Shown here: piece after piece, positions 48,627-61,498 of the stretch | Layout: the number at the start of each line of letters is the position of its first letter | Position numbering within the stretch: position 1 is the stretch's first letter | Assembly (NCBI GenBank): GCA_022749755.1 | Contig: CM040453.1 | Coordinates: forward strand, 5,664,102-5,728,101 | DNA from: Azadirachta indica | Taxonomy: Eukaryota; Streptophyta; Magnoliopsida; Sapindales; Meliaceae | Direction: 5' to 3' | Length of the DNA: 64,000 nt | The notes under the pieces: model-generated | Told to the model about the DNA's origin: nothing | Database searches by the model: none | What the model saw: only the letters and a program-made list of their open reading frames with translations | Program-made: the position numbers and the translations under genes

Positions 48627-49640
48627 ATAAATAAGTTATAATAAAATTATTACTTAAATAATTAATCATGTCATAGACGGGTTCAGGTGTCAATGCCTTT
48701 AAATCCGAACCTAATTCAATTATTAATCATTTCACATTATTATGACCATATATTAATTATGTCATTTTAAGTTAACCTGAACTTGCTAATTTTGTGTTAA
48801 GTTCATGTCCGATTGATGAATCGTGTAACAAATTATAACCCTTATATTATAAAGATCTTTATGATACAAATCACAAATAATAGGGTGTAGATTGTATAAT
48901 ATTTTTGAGATGCTAAAGGGAGCATATCAGTAATTGGCGTAAATTCGATTAATGGTTTTGATAGATATTGATATGCATACTACTGTTACTTTATTGGGGA
49001 CCTATATAAAAAAAAAAAAAAAAAATGATGTCTCTATTTATTATTTTGATAAAATTTAAAGTTTAAGTTGTTATTATTTGGAGTTTGTCTACTGCACTGC
49101 AAGCTTAAGTCTAACACAGTTCAGATAGATCATGTCCGGTTGTACTAGGCCTAAGTTTTTCTTAATGTTTTCAACTCAACCTGGTACCCATTTGAGCTGT
49201 CTATTCGTGGGTTATACCAAATCGGCACGACCAACTTGACACCATTTACCTAAATCATGAACACCACTCTCTGTAATCACTATTACAGTTCTAATCTGTA
49301 GGTTTCCACCACCATCAAGATCGCCGCCTAATACCTTAAAGGCTGTCTACCGAAAAGCTTTCAAGATTCTAGAAATAGGATGGGCAAAATTGAGTTTGAT
49401 TCAATTTTTATGAAAATCGAACCGAATTCAAAATTAATAACTATGAAATGAATCGAATTGAATCGAACCAAAATTCGGTTCGATTCAATTCAGGTCCAAG
49501 AATAGTTCTTGAATTGTACTTTAGTTTCACTTTAATTATAAGTTTCGGTTTCAAATTTTGAAAATTTTAAATATTTTCATATGGGGGTCCCTAAACTATA
49601 TAATAATTATAAAATAAATAATTTTCAAAAATCATAATAT
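48627..49640 (+). repeat. Inverted repeat block B, left copy
   Basis: Contains TACAAATCACAAATAATAGG, GTCTCTATTTATTATTTTGA and GAACACCACTCTCTGT. All occur in reverse complement within 50975-51975. The left block runs into the hAT-like element that starts at 49376. Confidence 0.75.
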
Positions 49641-49874
49641 TTTTTTTTCTATTTTTATGTAAATTTTTGTCAAAATTTATAAAATTATTAATTATTTATA
49701 ATTTGTCTAAATATTAGGACCTATAAAAATTTTTATAATTAATTTTAGTTTGCGTTTAGTTAAAATTGTACCAATTGATTCATACTGATTGAAACTAAAT
49801 TTGCTTTTAAAACCGAACCGAATCGAACCAAATAACTCATTTTAGTTTGATTGTGCGTTTTTTTTCAACCCTAC
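49376..49874 (+). mobile_element. Non-autonomous hAT-like element
   Basis: Starts TAGGATGGGCAAAATTGAG and ends TTTTTTCAACCCTA, with GGTTCGATTC / GAACCGAATC tracts inside both ends, a pattern common in plant hAT derivatives. Flanks TCTAGAAA (49368-49375) and CCTAGAAA (49875-49882) agree at 7 of 8 positions, as expected for a hAT target duplication. No transposase ORF is present. Confidence 0.55.
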
Positions 49875-50969
49875 CTAGAAACCCAAAATTAATGAATTCT
49901 TGTTTTTCATTAATTTCTTATTTTAAATCTCGAGTTAAAACGAATAAAAAACAGAATACACTGGCAAGTTTTTTGAGCCGGTTTGTTACCATTGAAAGCT
50001 TCTCCTCCGCCTTAATCAAGGTATTATTTCTATGAAATTCATGTATTTTATTTGAGTTGTTCATTTTTAATAAATTCTATAAAATATTAATATTTTTTTA
50101 AAAAAAAGTACAATTCATGTAAGGGCTATCGAAAAACACAAAATAGATAAAGGACATTAATTTTTTAACATTGTTTTTAGCTTTTTTCATAGAATTTAAT
50201 TACATTACCATAATAGTTATTTTGATTTCAAACATGACCATGCCAAAAAAATTTGGAAGCTTATCAAGCTTATGATATCTAGCATTTGAAGGATTTCAAC
50301 ATTCTATCATTTTAAAATTTGATTTAATTATTAGGTACTGTTTGAAATTAACATAATAATATGCTTGATTCTAATGATCATCCTATTGGGCAGAAGAGAT
50401 GGCAAAAAGCTTGGGCTGGGTTGTAAACCTAGATTTTGAGTGCACAAATTTAAGTAAAACAAAAGAATTCCTGATTTTCAAATTTTAAGTTACCCTAAAA
50501 CCTAAATTCCTAATTTGTCTAGTTGGAATCTCACTCTACTAAAGCATCAATCTATCACATAGCCACTCCCAATCAACCACAGCCTCAGGCTCGCACTCGT
50601 TTTACAATCCTCAAGCACCGATTTTAAAATTAACCACAGCCACAACCTCACACTGTAACTTATAACCACAGCCTCACATGGGTTACCCACAACCTTACCT
50701 TGCTGATTTTTTAGGATCTTGGTACACTTATTTCTCCTCTTGCACATTTTTGAAATGAACAAATACTCCTAACTCCATAATGTGTTTAATGAAATGACTA
50801 AATAAAATACAATTACATGCACATTGAAGTTTGCACTCACATTTATTGATCTTCAATCTTTGAATCATGGCATATTCATTTCATTTCATTTCACAATAAA
50901 ATGTTGTACTCGTGTACACACACACACACACATACATAGTTAGTTTACAAAATAAAATGAATGGTTTTG
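49845..50969 (-). repeat. Inverted repeat block A, right copy
   Basis: Reverse-complement partner of 47463-48615. It carries a GT microsatellite (50919-50931 on the + strand as CA) where the left copy has TA repeats. Small reading frames in both copies are repeat-derived. Confidence 0.75.
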
Positions 50970-50974
50970 TAATT

Positions 50975-51975
50975 TATGAAAATTATTTATTTTTTATGAT
51001 TATTATATAGTTTAGGGATTCACATGAAAATATCCAAAAATTTCAAAATTTAAAACCGAAACTAGAAACTAAAGTGAAACTAAAGTACAATTCAGGAGCC
51101 AGATTTGGACTCGAGCCGAAACCGAAACAAACTAATTTAGTTCGGTTCAGTTCGATTTTATAATTCAGATATTTTAGGTTCGATTTGGGTTTTAAAAAAA
51201 CCAAAGCGAACTCGATGTTGCCCACCTTCATTCTTAGGTTCTTGAAAGCTTGTGAGTAGATAGCCTTTGAAGCATCGGCTAATGACCTTAATGGTGGTAG
51301 AAGCTTGCAGAGTAAGACTATGATGGCAATCACAGAGAGTGGTGTTCATGATTTGGGTGAATGGTGTCATGTGGGCTGTGCCGATTTGGCAGAACTCACG
51401 AATAAACAGTTCAAACGGGTATGAGGCTGAGTAGAAAACGCTAAGAAAAACTTAGGCGCAGCGAGACCAGACACGATTTATCTAAACTATGTTGGACTTG
51501 GGCTTGCAATGCAATGGACCGACTCCAAATAATAACAACTTAGACCTTAAATTTTATCAAAATAATAAATAGAGACATAATATTTGTTCTTTCTCATGTA
51601 AGTCCTTAGTAGAGTAATAATAGTATGCATATCAATATCTATTGAAAGCCTTAATTGAATTTTCAATAATAACTAATGTATCCCCTTTAGCAACTCAAAA
51701 ATACTGTACAATGTGGACCCTATTATTTGTGATTTGTATGATAAAGGTCTTTATAATTTAAAGGTTACAATTTGTTGCACGACCTTTCAACTCAATACGA
51801 ACACAGCACAAAATTAAGGGTTTGGGTTAACTTAAGACACAATTAATATATGGCGATAATGATGTGAAACGATTAATAATTGAGTTAGGTTCAGGTTTAA
51901 AAATATTGACACTTGAATCTGTTTATAACATGATTAACTATTTAAATAATCATTTTATGTTATCTTATTTATAAT
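50975..51975 (-). repeat. Inverted repeat block B, right copy
   Basis: Reverse-complement partner of 48627-49640, including a GGTTCGG-rich part matching the left half of the hAT-like element. Confidence 0.75.
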
Positions 51976-53500
51976 TCAATATATTTATTTTATATTTTTC
52001 ACATTTTAAAAGTGTTTAGTTATATTTTTTAGTATTTTAACAAATATTTAATACTATTTAAAATAAAATTTATTAGTATTTGCATCAAGAATATTATAAA
52101 ATATATATAAAAAATTATGTTAAACGAGTAACTCCTTTAATAAATAGGTAAGGTTAGGTTTTAAATTCTTGATACGATTATTAAATAAGTCATGTTCGAG
52201 TTAACTTAAAATTTATTACTTTTTTGTTTGACATGATATAAATACAACATGTTAACCTGAATTGCTGCCGCTATTATAATCGGAGCAAGATAAAATTTAA
52301 AAATAATAACAATGTCTTTAATAAGTACAAATGGAAATCACTTTCTTTTCAATGTCCTCTTCTTACCATTTCCCTTAATTTCTCAAACAAGAAAAAGAAA
52401 ACAGAAAAATGTTTAAAATATAACAATTTTTTAAAATGAAATATAACAACACTGTTTAGGTAAAGAAAAATCTTTATATCCAAATCGTTTTACTTTTCTT
52501 CTTTTAATTACTCTATATCCTTATCTGTATTTAAATCTTCACATTAACGTAATCATCAAGTAACATCATTATCAAGTCCCATAAAATAATAAACACTACT
52601 CTTCTACAGTTGTTTAAAATATGCATATATCGTTTATAATTGGAAGGTTTTTAATTTCTTACATTTAATTAAATAATTCTTTAAATAATTTATTAAATTT
52701 CATAGATATTTGGCCCTTGCAATAGAAAAAGGGCTTTCTTGTAACAAAAATTTACGATATTTATCTGACATTAATTGCTGCAAAAAACATTCATATCAAG
52801 CTATCGTGATAGTATTTTGTTATGAAAATTTAATAACAAAATGATGACATAAAGAACGGTCACATTATAAAAGAAAGTTAAACCTTAGTCCCAACCATAA
52901 AAAAAACCTAAATCTCTAAATTAGGTTCTTAATCTTAAGCCACATTCCCAGCAGTGGCCATATTTCCCAACCTACACTAAACTATTTCTCTCTACCTTAG
53001 CCCTAACTTTAGTTGCAGTCCCATCATCCCCTATCATCTTCACGTACAGTTCATTATTCATTATTTGTTGCTTTCCAAAGTCTTTCTCACTTAGATCTTG
53101 CAAACAAAATAGCTTGTCGAGTCGAATTCAAGTTTGTGTTTCTTGAATTAGAACTAGTTAATTTCATTTTTCTTTTATTAGGGTTTTATGCTTTTTTCTT
53201 TGTGATCTTAACAATTAATTGGATTAATTGTATTAATTTGTTATTTTAATGTGATTAATTTGAATATTAATAAGATGACAAATCACAAATGCAACCCACA
53301 GAACTCAGCTTCAGTGGATCTTAATTCAGTCAAGATAATCCTTTGTCATTGTTTGATGTGTTAAATTTTCATCAATAAGTTTTTTTTTTTTTTTTTTTTT
53401 TAAGCAAATATATACTTGGATTTTATAAGAAACAGCGGTTAATTTTGTGGATTCATTGTCAACATCTGAATTTGAATATTCATGAATTCGATTTTTATGA
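51976..53500. other. AT-rich intergenic DNA
   Basis: No gene supported. Pyrimidine-rich DNA at 52950-53060 resembles a plant leader but no matching coding exon is recognised. Confidence 0.45.
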
Positions 53501-53520
53501 AACAGAGATCTTAAAGAGTC

Positions 53521-53712
53521 ATGAAGGATAAAAGTTTGTTTGTGAAAGCCAATGTAATTACATTCTTGGAGAAAAATTTAACAGGAAAAGCTAGAAAAGA
53601 ATCTTTGTACATTTTACGCAATAGACTCATAAGGCAAAATTTTGTTGCAACTCTTGGAGCTCTAAAAGCCATAGAAGTCGAGGAGTTGAAACTCAAACTC
53701 GCAGGTAATTAA
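53521..53712 (+). CDS. Unrecognised 63-residue ORF, possible exon or gene fragment
   Basis: Not recognised. The ORF begins MKDKSLFVKANVITFLEKNL and continues with a Lys/Arg/Leu-rich, probably helical segment ending AIEVEELKLKLAGN. An acceptor-like ACAG precedes it at 53502-53505, and CGCAG|GTAATT near 53704 could be a donor, so it may be one exon of a larger gene or decayed gene. Base composition is less AT-rich than its surroundings. No partner exon was found in the next kilobases. It could also be chance. Confidence 0.25.
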   Translation: MKDKSLFVKANVITFLEKNLTGKARKESLYILRNRLIRQNFVATLGALKAIEVEELKLKLAGN

Positions 53713-56541
53713 TTGTCAAATACAAAAAAGCAAATGAAATATAAGATTCTCTAACTTTAATTTCCTTGAAAAGTTCATAACATTGTTCTTTAGAGTTAAT
53801 GAAATATATATATATATATATATATATTTTTAACAAAAAAAAAAATATAAACAATAAAAAATTTATTAACCTCTACTTTACATATTGAAATAATTAGTAA
53901 AATGGGACTGCCTGCCTACTATTATATTGTTAATTGTTTAATAAATGAAATATGCAATTTCCATAGAGTTCTCTCCCTAAATATGTGGTAAATTAGAAAT
54001 GGACAGAAATACAACTGGAGAATTAGAAATGGACATTATTATTTTCCTTTTTCATTTAATACATTATTAAGTTGTTTTATTTTTCTTATGTGAAACCATA
54101 ACCGAGTACTGATTACATTTGTTTGGCGCTAAATGTTTTTTCACAGTAAATTATAAAATTTTAAGGACACAAATCAATCTTTTGCTATAGAAATTTGGAG
54201 AGATCAAAATTTGAACTCTCAAGTGCACATAAGACATCACATGAAAATAAATAGGGTCATATACATGAAATAACAAGTAGCCATCTAATCAGGAATCATA
54301 ATTAAAAAGAAATAAATTAAATTAGTTCATTACCGGCGAATGAAACGGGCAAGAAAGACAACGAACATAATGAAACAGTGTTTGAGTGGCAGCTGTTGAA
54401 CGAAATAGAAAAAGTGTATTAAATGAAATTGAGAATGTATTTTTTAGGATTTTGATATATGTATGTTACTAACATTAAGGTCCTTGTGATATTAAAAAAT
54501 AACTCATTTTGCTAAACATCATATATATATATGTGATAATTGAATCCTTATATTTATTACATTAAAAACTGCCATTCTATTAACGAGCTGTTTATTATAA
54601 ACAAATTTATACTATTTTAGTTTTATTTTATTAAAATATAAGGACCCATACGTTATTTTGTACTTCACTTAATATTGCAATTTAATACATTATTTTAATA
54701 ATATTATATATAAGTAACATTTTTTTTAATTTTATTACTATTTTAATTAAATATATAATTTTAATAGTATAACTATTTTGTTACATTAATGCAATAATTT
54801 TGTATTAATGATGTTTTGCTTAATATATTATTTATAAAAATATAAATATTATGGTACTTTAATATAATGATTTTTATTTTTTTATTCTCAATAAAGAATA
54901 TTATTAATATTTATGACAATAAATTTAATAATGCATTAAATTAAATAAAAGAAGAAAGAAGAAAATCTTTTAATAGAGAAGAATATTAACTGAATTGGGT
55001 CGAACGTTGTTTTCACTCTTTAATAAACATTTTTTGTTTACTCATACAATTATAATTAACTATTAGTAATTTTATATCAAAATAATTAAGGACAATTTAC
55101 AAGTCACAATACTTTAAATCAAACATAAAATATAAGTAATAATAATTAAAGTTTAGTTAACAATAATATTAAAAAAATATAAAGTACTATATTCTAGTAG
55201 CCAAAGAATTGCAAAAAAGAAAAAAGGGAAGAAGTTGAAATATTTATGGACAAATAAGTCGATCTTAGTGTCTAATGTTTAAGCATTTAATATGATTGTT
55301 CTATTGATTTCTATAAATAATAATAATAATAATTGGTAGACAAATTTACATATAAGAATTTTATTAATCATAATAAAAATGAAAAAAATTGTATTCACAA
55401 TTATAACAATAAAATGAGTAATTATATTATTATATAATATAATATATATATATATATATATTATTATTATTATATATTGTATACAAGAATATTAAAAGAT
55501 TTTAAACAACATCAAACTTTACTCCTAAAACACTTTCGGGTAACAAATTTTCTTTCAAATAATCTCACGACAACAACAAAGTTTTGGTCAAAAAAGGCAT
55601 CTTAAAAGTACTTTCTGTGATGACAATAGTTATTGTCAATAAAAGAGTAAAATTTTAATAATTCTTTTGTTTATATGTTGGTGACAACATAACAAATGTC
55701 GTCGCTAAGCAACAAATTTTATGTCATTGCTAAAAGTGTTGTTGTTAAAATCATACTTTCTTGTATAATTAAGCTAAATAACGGTGGTTTGATGAATTCA
55801 AATAGGTAAGCATGTCTTCAATTGTTTTTAATCAATTTATTGTAAATTTTTTGTTATCTAAAGTATTTTCTATTTTTAAGAATAGTAGAGCTCGAAAGAT
55901 TAAGCAACAACTTGATAATGGTAATTATGTTGATTCCACATCTTCATGGAAGCAACTTAATTGAAAAAATCATTATTGCTAGCAACAACTATGTTGTGCC
56001 AACCATTTGATATGGTAGTTAAAATTTATTTTGATTATACTGCTACGAGATTCATTTGTTTGGTTGGTAGTATACATAATGATTTATAAAGAACATAATA
56101 ATTTATACTGATGAGGGTGATTTGAATATAAGCAATTGATTTTTGAAATATTAGAAAAAATTAGAGTTATTTTTTTATTTAATTTGGTCAGGTTAATTAG
56201 AATATTTTACCTTTATATAGTAATTCATATGATAATTAACTTTCTTCAACTAAGAAGAGCATAAAATTGACAAGCACTAGATCTGTTAACTAATAAATGG
56301 AAGTGGGAATAATACTTTGCAATTCATAAGCAAATATCAAGCAAAGAAGAAAATAAGGAAAAAAAAAAAATCACCCATATGTTTTTTATTCTTTTTTCAT
56401 TTTCCGTCATTGTTTTATTTTTTTTTTTAGCATATGCTAATAAATCATTTTTGCTTAAAAGTTTTTTCTTTTGAGAATATAAGACAACTTAAAAGTTAAT
56501 GTATTATTATTATTTTACTATAGAAATTAAAAGTGCCCATA

Positions 56542-56576
<35 letters not shown>

Positions 56577-58052
56577 GTACTTGCGTATTTTTGGCTTGGG
56601 AATGTTAATTCCTCTTCCACATTGATGTAAAATTTACTTCGGACTATGTAGTCTAAGGCTGGAGATCGATACGTTTCTAGTTTCGTTCGTTGAAAAATTC
56701 AACACCATTTTTAAAAGTGTATTCGGATTCAAAAATGCATGCTGAATGATTGAAGACTACTTGAATAAATCCATTATGGTTTTAGTATCTTATTCTTTGT
56801 TGCAGTAATTAGAAAATAACTAATTTGGATCCCATATTTTAATTTTGAATTGTGCTATATTGTTTATTAATTTGTCACAGAATTAGTTATAAAATGAGGC
56901 ATTTGCATTGAGAGGAGACAAAACGTGAATTGTGAATCCTGTGTTATGACAAGCAACTTTGTAAATTGTGTAGTTGAACTCTATTTTATTATAGTTATTA
57001 AAGTGTTGTATTTATAAGAAAATATTGAACTATTGTATTTAAAAATATTATTATAAATTTTTTACTGAATTATTCAATTTCATTAATTTTTAGTGAAAGG
57101 TTCAGTAAGATTTAATATTGTAGACTAATACTAATGATGAAATCCTAGGTTCATTATTGTTCATTGTTTATAAGATAAAATCAACAACATAGGTTTTTTT
57201 GAATCTCAAAATTATTGATACAATAAAATGAGTGTTCTGTGATTTTTTTAAAAAAATGGATAATATTTTTATTTCAAGAAAACTTCACAGATAATTCTGT
57301 CACGATATCAAGTTATTATAAATTCACAAATGAGATTTTAGTGATAATTTAAAATCTGTCAAGGAGATTGTTTCTTGATTGTTTTACATAGGCAAGGAAA
57401 CCCGGTTTTTAAGTAGTGCATTTCGAAAATTCTAAAAATAATAAAAATACATTTCTTAATTTGTACATCAAGATCTCAATTAATATTCTAAGTGGTGTAT
57501 ATGAAAGCTAGTTTATAATTATTATTATTATTATTATTATTATTATGACACTTCATATATTAATTAGTACCGTAAATTATTATAACTTTACGTTAAAAAA
57601 ATTAATATGTTACGTGATACAACAGTAATAAGTAGACTTTCATATGATATTTATAATAGAGATCTTGGGATATATAAGTTGTGAAGTTTATTGTTACTCA
57701 TCCAAAATGTGCTTGGAAAAAAATTGTATAAAGTTTTGCTAATTATAAATAAAATACATTAAAGAGAAAGAATTCCATAAAAAAAAAAATATTAATTGAT
57801 TGTTTAATCAATCTACAGAGCAGATGGAGAAATTTGTAACTTCAAATTAAAATAGAAAGGTGAAATTCAATGCACTTATTGATGACAGAAAGGTCCCATC
57901 TTATCCAAGGAATAGGATTGGATGAGTGTAGCTAAGCTAGCTACCACAACGATCACTTTTACAAGAAAGCAAATTTAGCTAACATGAAAAGGTATATATC
58001 ACAATCACACATCAAGTAAAATATTGATTGACTTAAAAATTTAGTTAATTTG
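53713..58052. other. Gene-poor AT-rich region with microsatellites and TE remnants
   Basis: TA runs lie at about 53806-53827, 55436-55462 and 56542-56572, and an (ATT)n run at 57517-57546. The stretch 55690-55735 (GTCGTCGCTAAGCAAC, ATGTCATTGCTAA) has the GTCGTCGCTAA-type words seen in plant TIR transposons. No coding region is supported. Confidence 0.5.
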
Positions 58053-59141
58053 CTAGGAGAGATGAAGCTTGAATGATAAACCAGAACCTCCTAAGTTTTG
58101 GTCCATGATTTGAGACAATTGTTTCACCATTGAAGGAGAAAAATAATGCACCCAATCTCCTACTTCACCTTTTCTAAACAAGTACTTATTTTCAAAGTTC
58201 TTGATTGATCTTCCCGTTTTGTTCACTTCCAACTTTTTCATTTCTTCAAAACTACACAACTTTGCTATCTCTTGAATTACTCCTCCTGTCTCTTCCTCCG
58301 CAGAGAAAGGAACACCTAGAAAGCTTGCCAAAATTTTCAAGTTTGAGACAATGTCTTCCTTCACATCCTCGTACTTCAAGAACAGAACTTTGTCCTGTCT
58401 CTTCAAGCTCTCGTCCCAATACCCTAACATATGCTCCCAAAACGGACCAAATCCAATAATCCCATCACAGTACATTTTGAATGCTTCCTCCAGTGAAAAT
58501 TTTGGTACGAATTCAGGTCTCAATTGGCTGAGGAAATGCCACGAAGACATAAAAGTGTCAAAAGGGTTTCGGCAGATGTAAATCACCTTAGCATTGGATT
58601 TCTGAATAGATTCTTGCATATTCAAAGAAGCAAATGGGATATGAGTAGCAAAAACTCGAGGCTCGGGAAAGTTGGATAAGTCAGGAATTTGGTTATTTTC
58701 ATAAAGCTTGTACTCAAAGAAAGGCACAAGATCATGAGGATTTGAGGAAAGCAAAGGATGGTTTTTGTTTGAAATGATGGGGAAACGTTTGCGATTAACA
58801 ATGGCAAAAGCCAAGGCTTTCAACCAAGTTGTGCCTGATTTTGGTATGCTGGCTAATATAACATCACTGTCTTTAGCTTGGAAGTGATTTTGGAAAGAAA
58901 TTATTGCTTGGATTTCCTTGGGCTGGCACCAAAATCCTTGAAACTTGTAGAGGTAAGGAGTTCGCCAACCTTTCTCTTTAGGAAGAGAAAGTAGCAACTC
59001 CTTGCACTCGTCGCTCAAGTCCTTCGCCTCCTCATCTTCTCCTCTTCTCCCTGTTGCTAATGTTTGGGATGATTTCGTGAAATGGGTGACAACAACAGAA
59101 TTGGTGGTTGTGGTAGTAGTGGTGATCACAGAGCTCGGCAT
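58053..59141 (-). CDS. Cytosolic sulfotransferase (SOT family)
   Basis: Transfers sulfate from PAPS to a small hydroxylated acceptor such as a flavonoid, brassinosteroid, jasmonate or desulfo-glucosinolate; the acceptor cannot be told from sequence. Intronless, 362 residues, a normal plant SOT size. Motifs: 5'-phosphosulfate loop IPKSGTTWLKAL (K101, T104, T105), catalytic His167 in ATHIPF, 3'-phosphate binding R191 and S199 in YICRNPFDTFMSSWHF, and FRKGEVGDWVHYF (R323, K324, G325), all intact. The N-terminus has a poly-Thr stretch (residues 7-13) and is not a clear transit peptide. The ATG directly follows a GAA-repeat leader. No neighbouring SOT copy is seen in the window. Confidence 0.96.
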   Translation of the reverse strand: MPSSVITTTTTTTNSVVVTHFTKSSQTLATGRRGEDEEAKDLSDECKELLLSLPKEKGWRTPYLYKFQGFWCQPKEIQAIISFQNHFQAKDSDVILASIPKSGTTWLKALAFAIVNRKRFPIISNKNHPLLSSNPHDLVPFFEYKLYENNQIPDLSNFPEPRVFATHIPFASLNMQESIQKSNAKVIYICRNPFDTFMSSWHFLSQLRPEFVPKFSLEEAFKMYCDGIIGFGPFWEHMLGYWDESLKRQDKVLFLKYEDVKEDIVSNLKILASFLGVPFSAEEETGGVIQEIAKLCSFEEMKKLEVNKTGRSIKNFENKYLFRKGEVGDWVHYFSPSMVKQLSQIMDQNLGGSGLSFKLHLS

Positions 59142-59178
59142 TCTTCTTCTTCTTCTTCTTCTTCTTCTTCTTCTTCTT
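59142..59178. repeat. (TTC)n microsatellite in sulfotransferase leader
   Basis: About twelve TTC units, read as GAA repeats on the gene strand, end directly at the start codon. Confidence 0.9.
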
Positions 59179-61223
59179 TATTTTCCTAACAAGAGGTGAT
59201 AAAGTTTTATCGATTGTTATACAATATTGTGCTATCTGTATGCACAGTGCACGTTGAAAACGTGATGGCCTATCATGTTTATTTTGTTTGACTGCAGATT
59301 CGTTTCTGTTTTTCAGTTTCAATTTAGGATAAGGACGTTCTTTTTTAAGATGATGTGCTGTCCACAGCCAGCTACTCTTCACGTGAAGCATTGGACCGAG
59401 GTTTCAGTTGCGGTTGGGGTTTAGACAATTTCTCCCTTATCCATCTAATTTAATCGGAATATTGCTAATTTGATAGATTTTTTTTTTTATTTTTAATTTT
59501 TATTTTAATTTTAATTTTAATTTTATTATTAAAATTTTAAAATGTGTGGTTACAGCCACTAATGCTTTTGCCTGGCGGTAAGTACAGTGTGAGTGGAGAT
59601 TTATGAAATGCAGCCGTAATTGTATATTAATTAATGTATTGTTAGTCTTTCATCAATTGTATGTAAAATTTTGGAGTGTGTTATAATTGTATTATTTAGA
59701 TTTCAGTTGAATTACGATATATTGTCAATAACTGTAAATACAATATTAATAAAACAAGGCATGTTCATATGTTAAACGTGAAATGATATTAACGTTTCTG
59801 AAGACTGAGCTCTATTTTTATTTTCTAGGAGGGATTCCAGCCACACACCCAAAATACGTAATTCCATACCACCAACCACTCTTCCAATGAGTCGTCGACT
59901 GAACAATAAATAATTGAAAATCAAGAAAATTTTAAGTAGCCAATTTTTTTTTTTTCTTTTGTTTTTAACCCAATATCTTTTATTTGTAAAAAATGTTTAA
60001 TTAAAAAATAATTTCATAAACATTAATTCTACTTAAGTATCTGCAATACTGTAAGAATAAAATAAAAATTTTAAATATTATATATTAAAAAGAAAAATGA
60101 GCGAGTTATTATTAATTTTATAATATTATTTTTAAAACAAAGTAAAAATTAATTAATATTAAATAATTGAACCTAATATGAGATATTAATTATAATTTAT
60201 TATTAGATTTTGATTTTAATGATTAAAAATATGCTAATATGTTTTTAAAATATCACTGTTTAAAATGTGAACTTAAACCTTGATGCGTCCAGGTCCGTGA
60301 ATCACGCCTCTGCCGACGTATAATTGCCGACGGATTTGCCGGCATGTGGGCTCGCCCTCTCCTGCCGACATCATAAAATAAAAAAAAGGTGCTGACAAGT
60401 ACTACCATCAAGATCCAAGCCAGCGCTAGTAGCTTTAGTACACTGTGGCCTGTTAGTTCCTTCAAACTCTCTCTTCCTTTCCTTTCTTTGGTAAGAAGGT
60501 TTTATTTTACTAATTTATTTTTTAAAAAATTTTGTTATCTGTTAAGTTTTTATTTTACTAATTTTGTTAGAATATTAACATCTTATTTAAATTAATCTTA
60601 TTAAATACACTCCTATTTTTACTCATATTTATTGTTCTCATAGTTTATATTGACTTAGAATTTTTAGTTTACGTTTGATTTATATTTTTTTAATTTATGT
60701 CAAATTATAATATAATTTAATATTTATGTACATTGAATATCATCAAGAAATAAAAAATTATTATTATATATTTTTAAAATAATGTTAGAGTCTAGGTTAT
60801 GACTTTCCATTGCTTGGGATCTTATTTTATTTTTCTTGCACCGCGCACCACATGGTGCATGCACTGCCCTAATTCTAGCCTAATATTATTTTTCTTTATT
60901 TTTTCTCTTTATTTTATATTAAGAAAAAAAAAAACATAGAAACTTTGGGATTGCCGACAAAGTTCTGTTCCAACAACCGCAGTAAGCACAATTAACACCT
61001 GCCCTGCATAAATTTTGTTGAAGACCCCTCAGACACGTTGATTCAGCCCCGGGTAATTTCCTCCGCTGCCCCTACCGCCGCAAATCAGCCATGCTGTTTC
61101 CAAGATTGTTTCCGTTTAATTTTATTCAGAAATCTTATTTTTTTTATCACTCAGATCCAGCCAACATTTATGAATAATTACAATCCACCTCTCTGACGTT
61201 TATCGTCTACAACCAATTTTTCA
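59179..61223. other. Upstream region of sulfotransferase and AT-rich DNA
   Basis: Mostly AT-rich. A GC-richer island at about 60280-60480 contains a 70-codon frame on the - strand that starts with TTG, not ATG, so no gene is called. Confidence 0.5.
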
Positions 61224-61498
61224 TGGGTGAATGCCTATTATCCTGCTTTTTTTTAATTAATATCCTATTATTCTTATATTTTTTGTAATACTTATCATTT
61301 CTTAATTTTTTTTTTCGATTTTATCTTTTAGTTCAATTAATTTATAAATAATAAAATTAAAAATATTAAAAATATTAAAAAATATAAAATATTAAAGAAT
61401 AAAATTTAGAATTCAAAGGGATGATAAGATATTATGAAAAATATAAAAAAATAATGAAATATTGATTAAAAAAAGAGAGGGCAACGGGCATTCTCCCA
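61224..61498. mobile_element. MITE-like TIR element, copy 2
   Basis: Termini TGGGTGAATGCC and GGCATTCTCCCA are inverted repeats at 11 of 12 positions around a very AT-rich 275-bp body shared with 46028-46306. No coding capacity. Target duplication is unclear. Confidence 0.55.

Noticed and set aside
53013..53249. 78-codon frame rich in hydrophobic residues
   Set aside because: TTG start and composition of a pyrimidine-rich non-coding stretch.
60253..60465. Signal-peptide-like 70-codon frame on the - strand
   Set aside because: Begins with TTG, no known secreted-peptide motif, no supporting splice or promoter signals.
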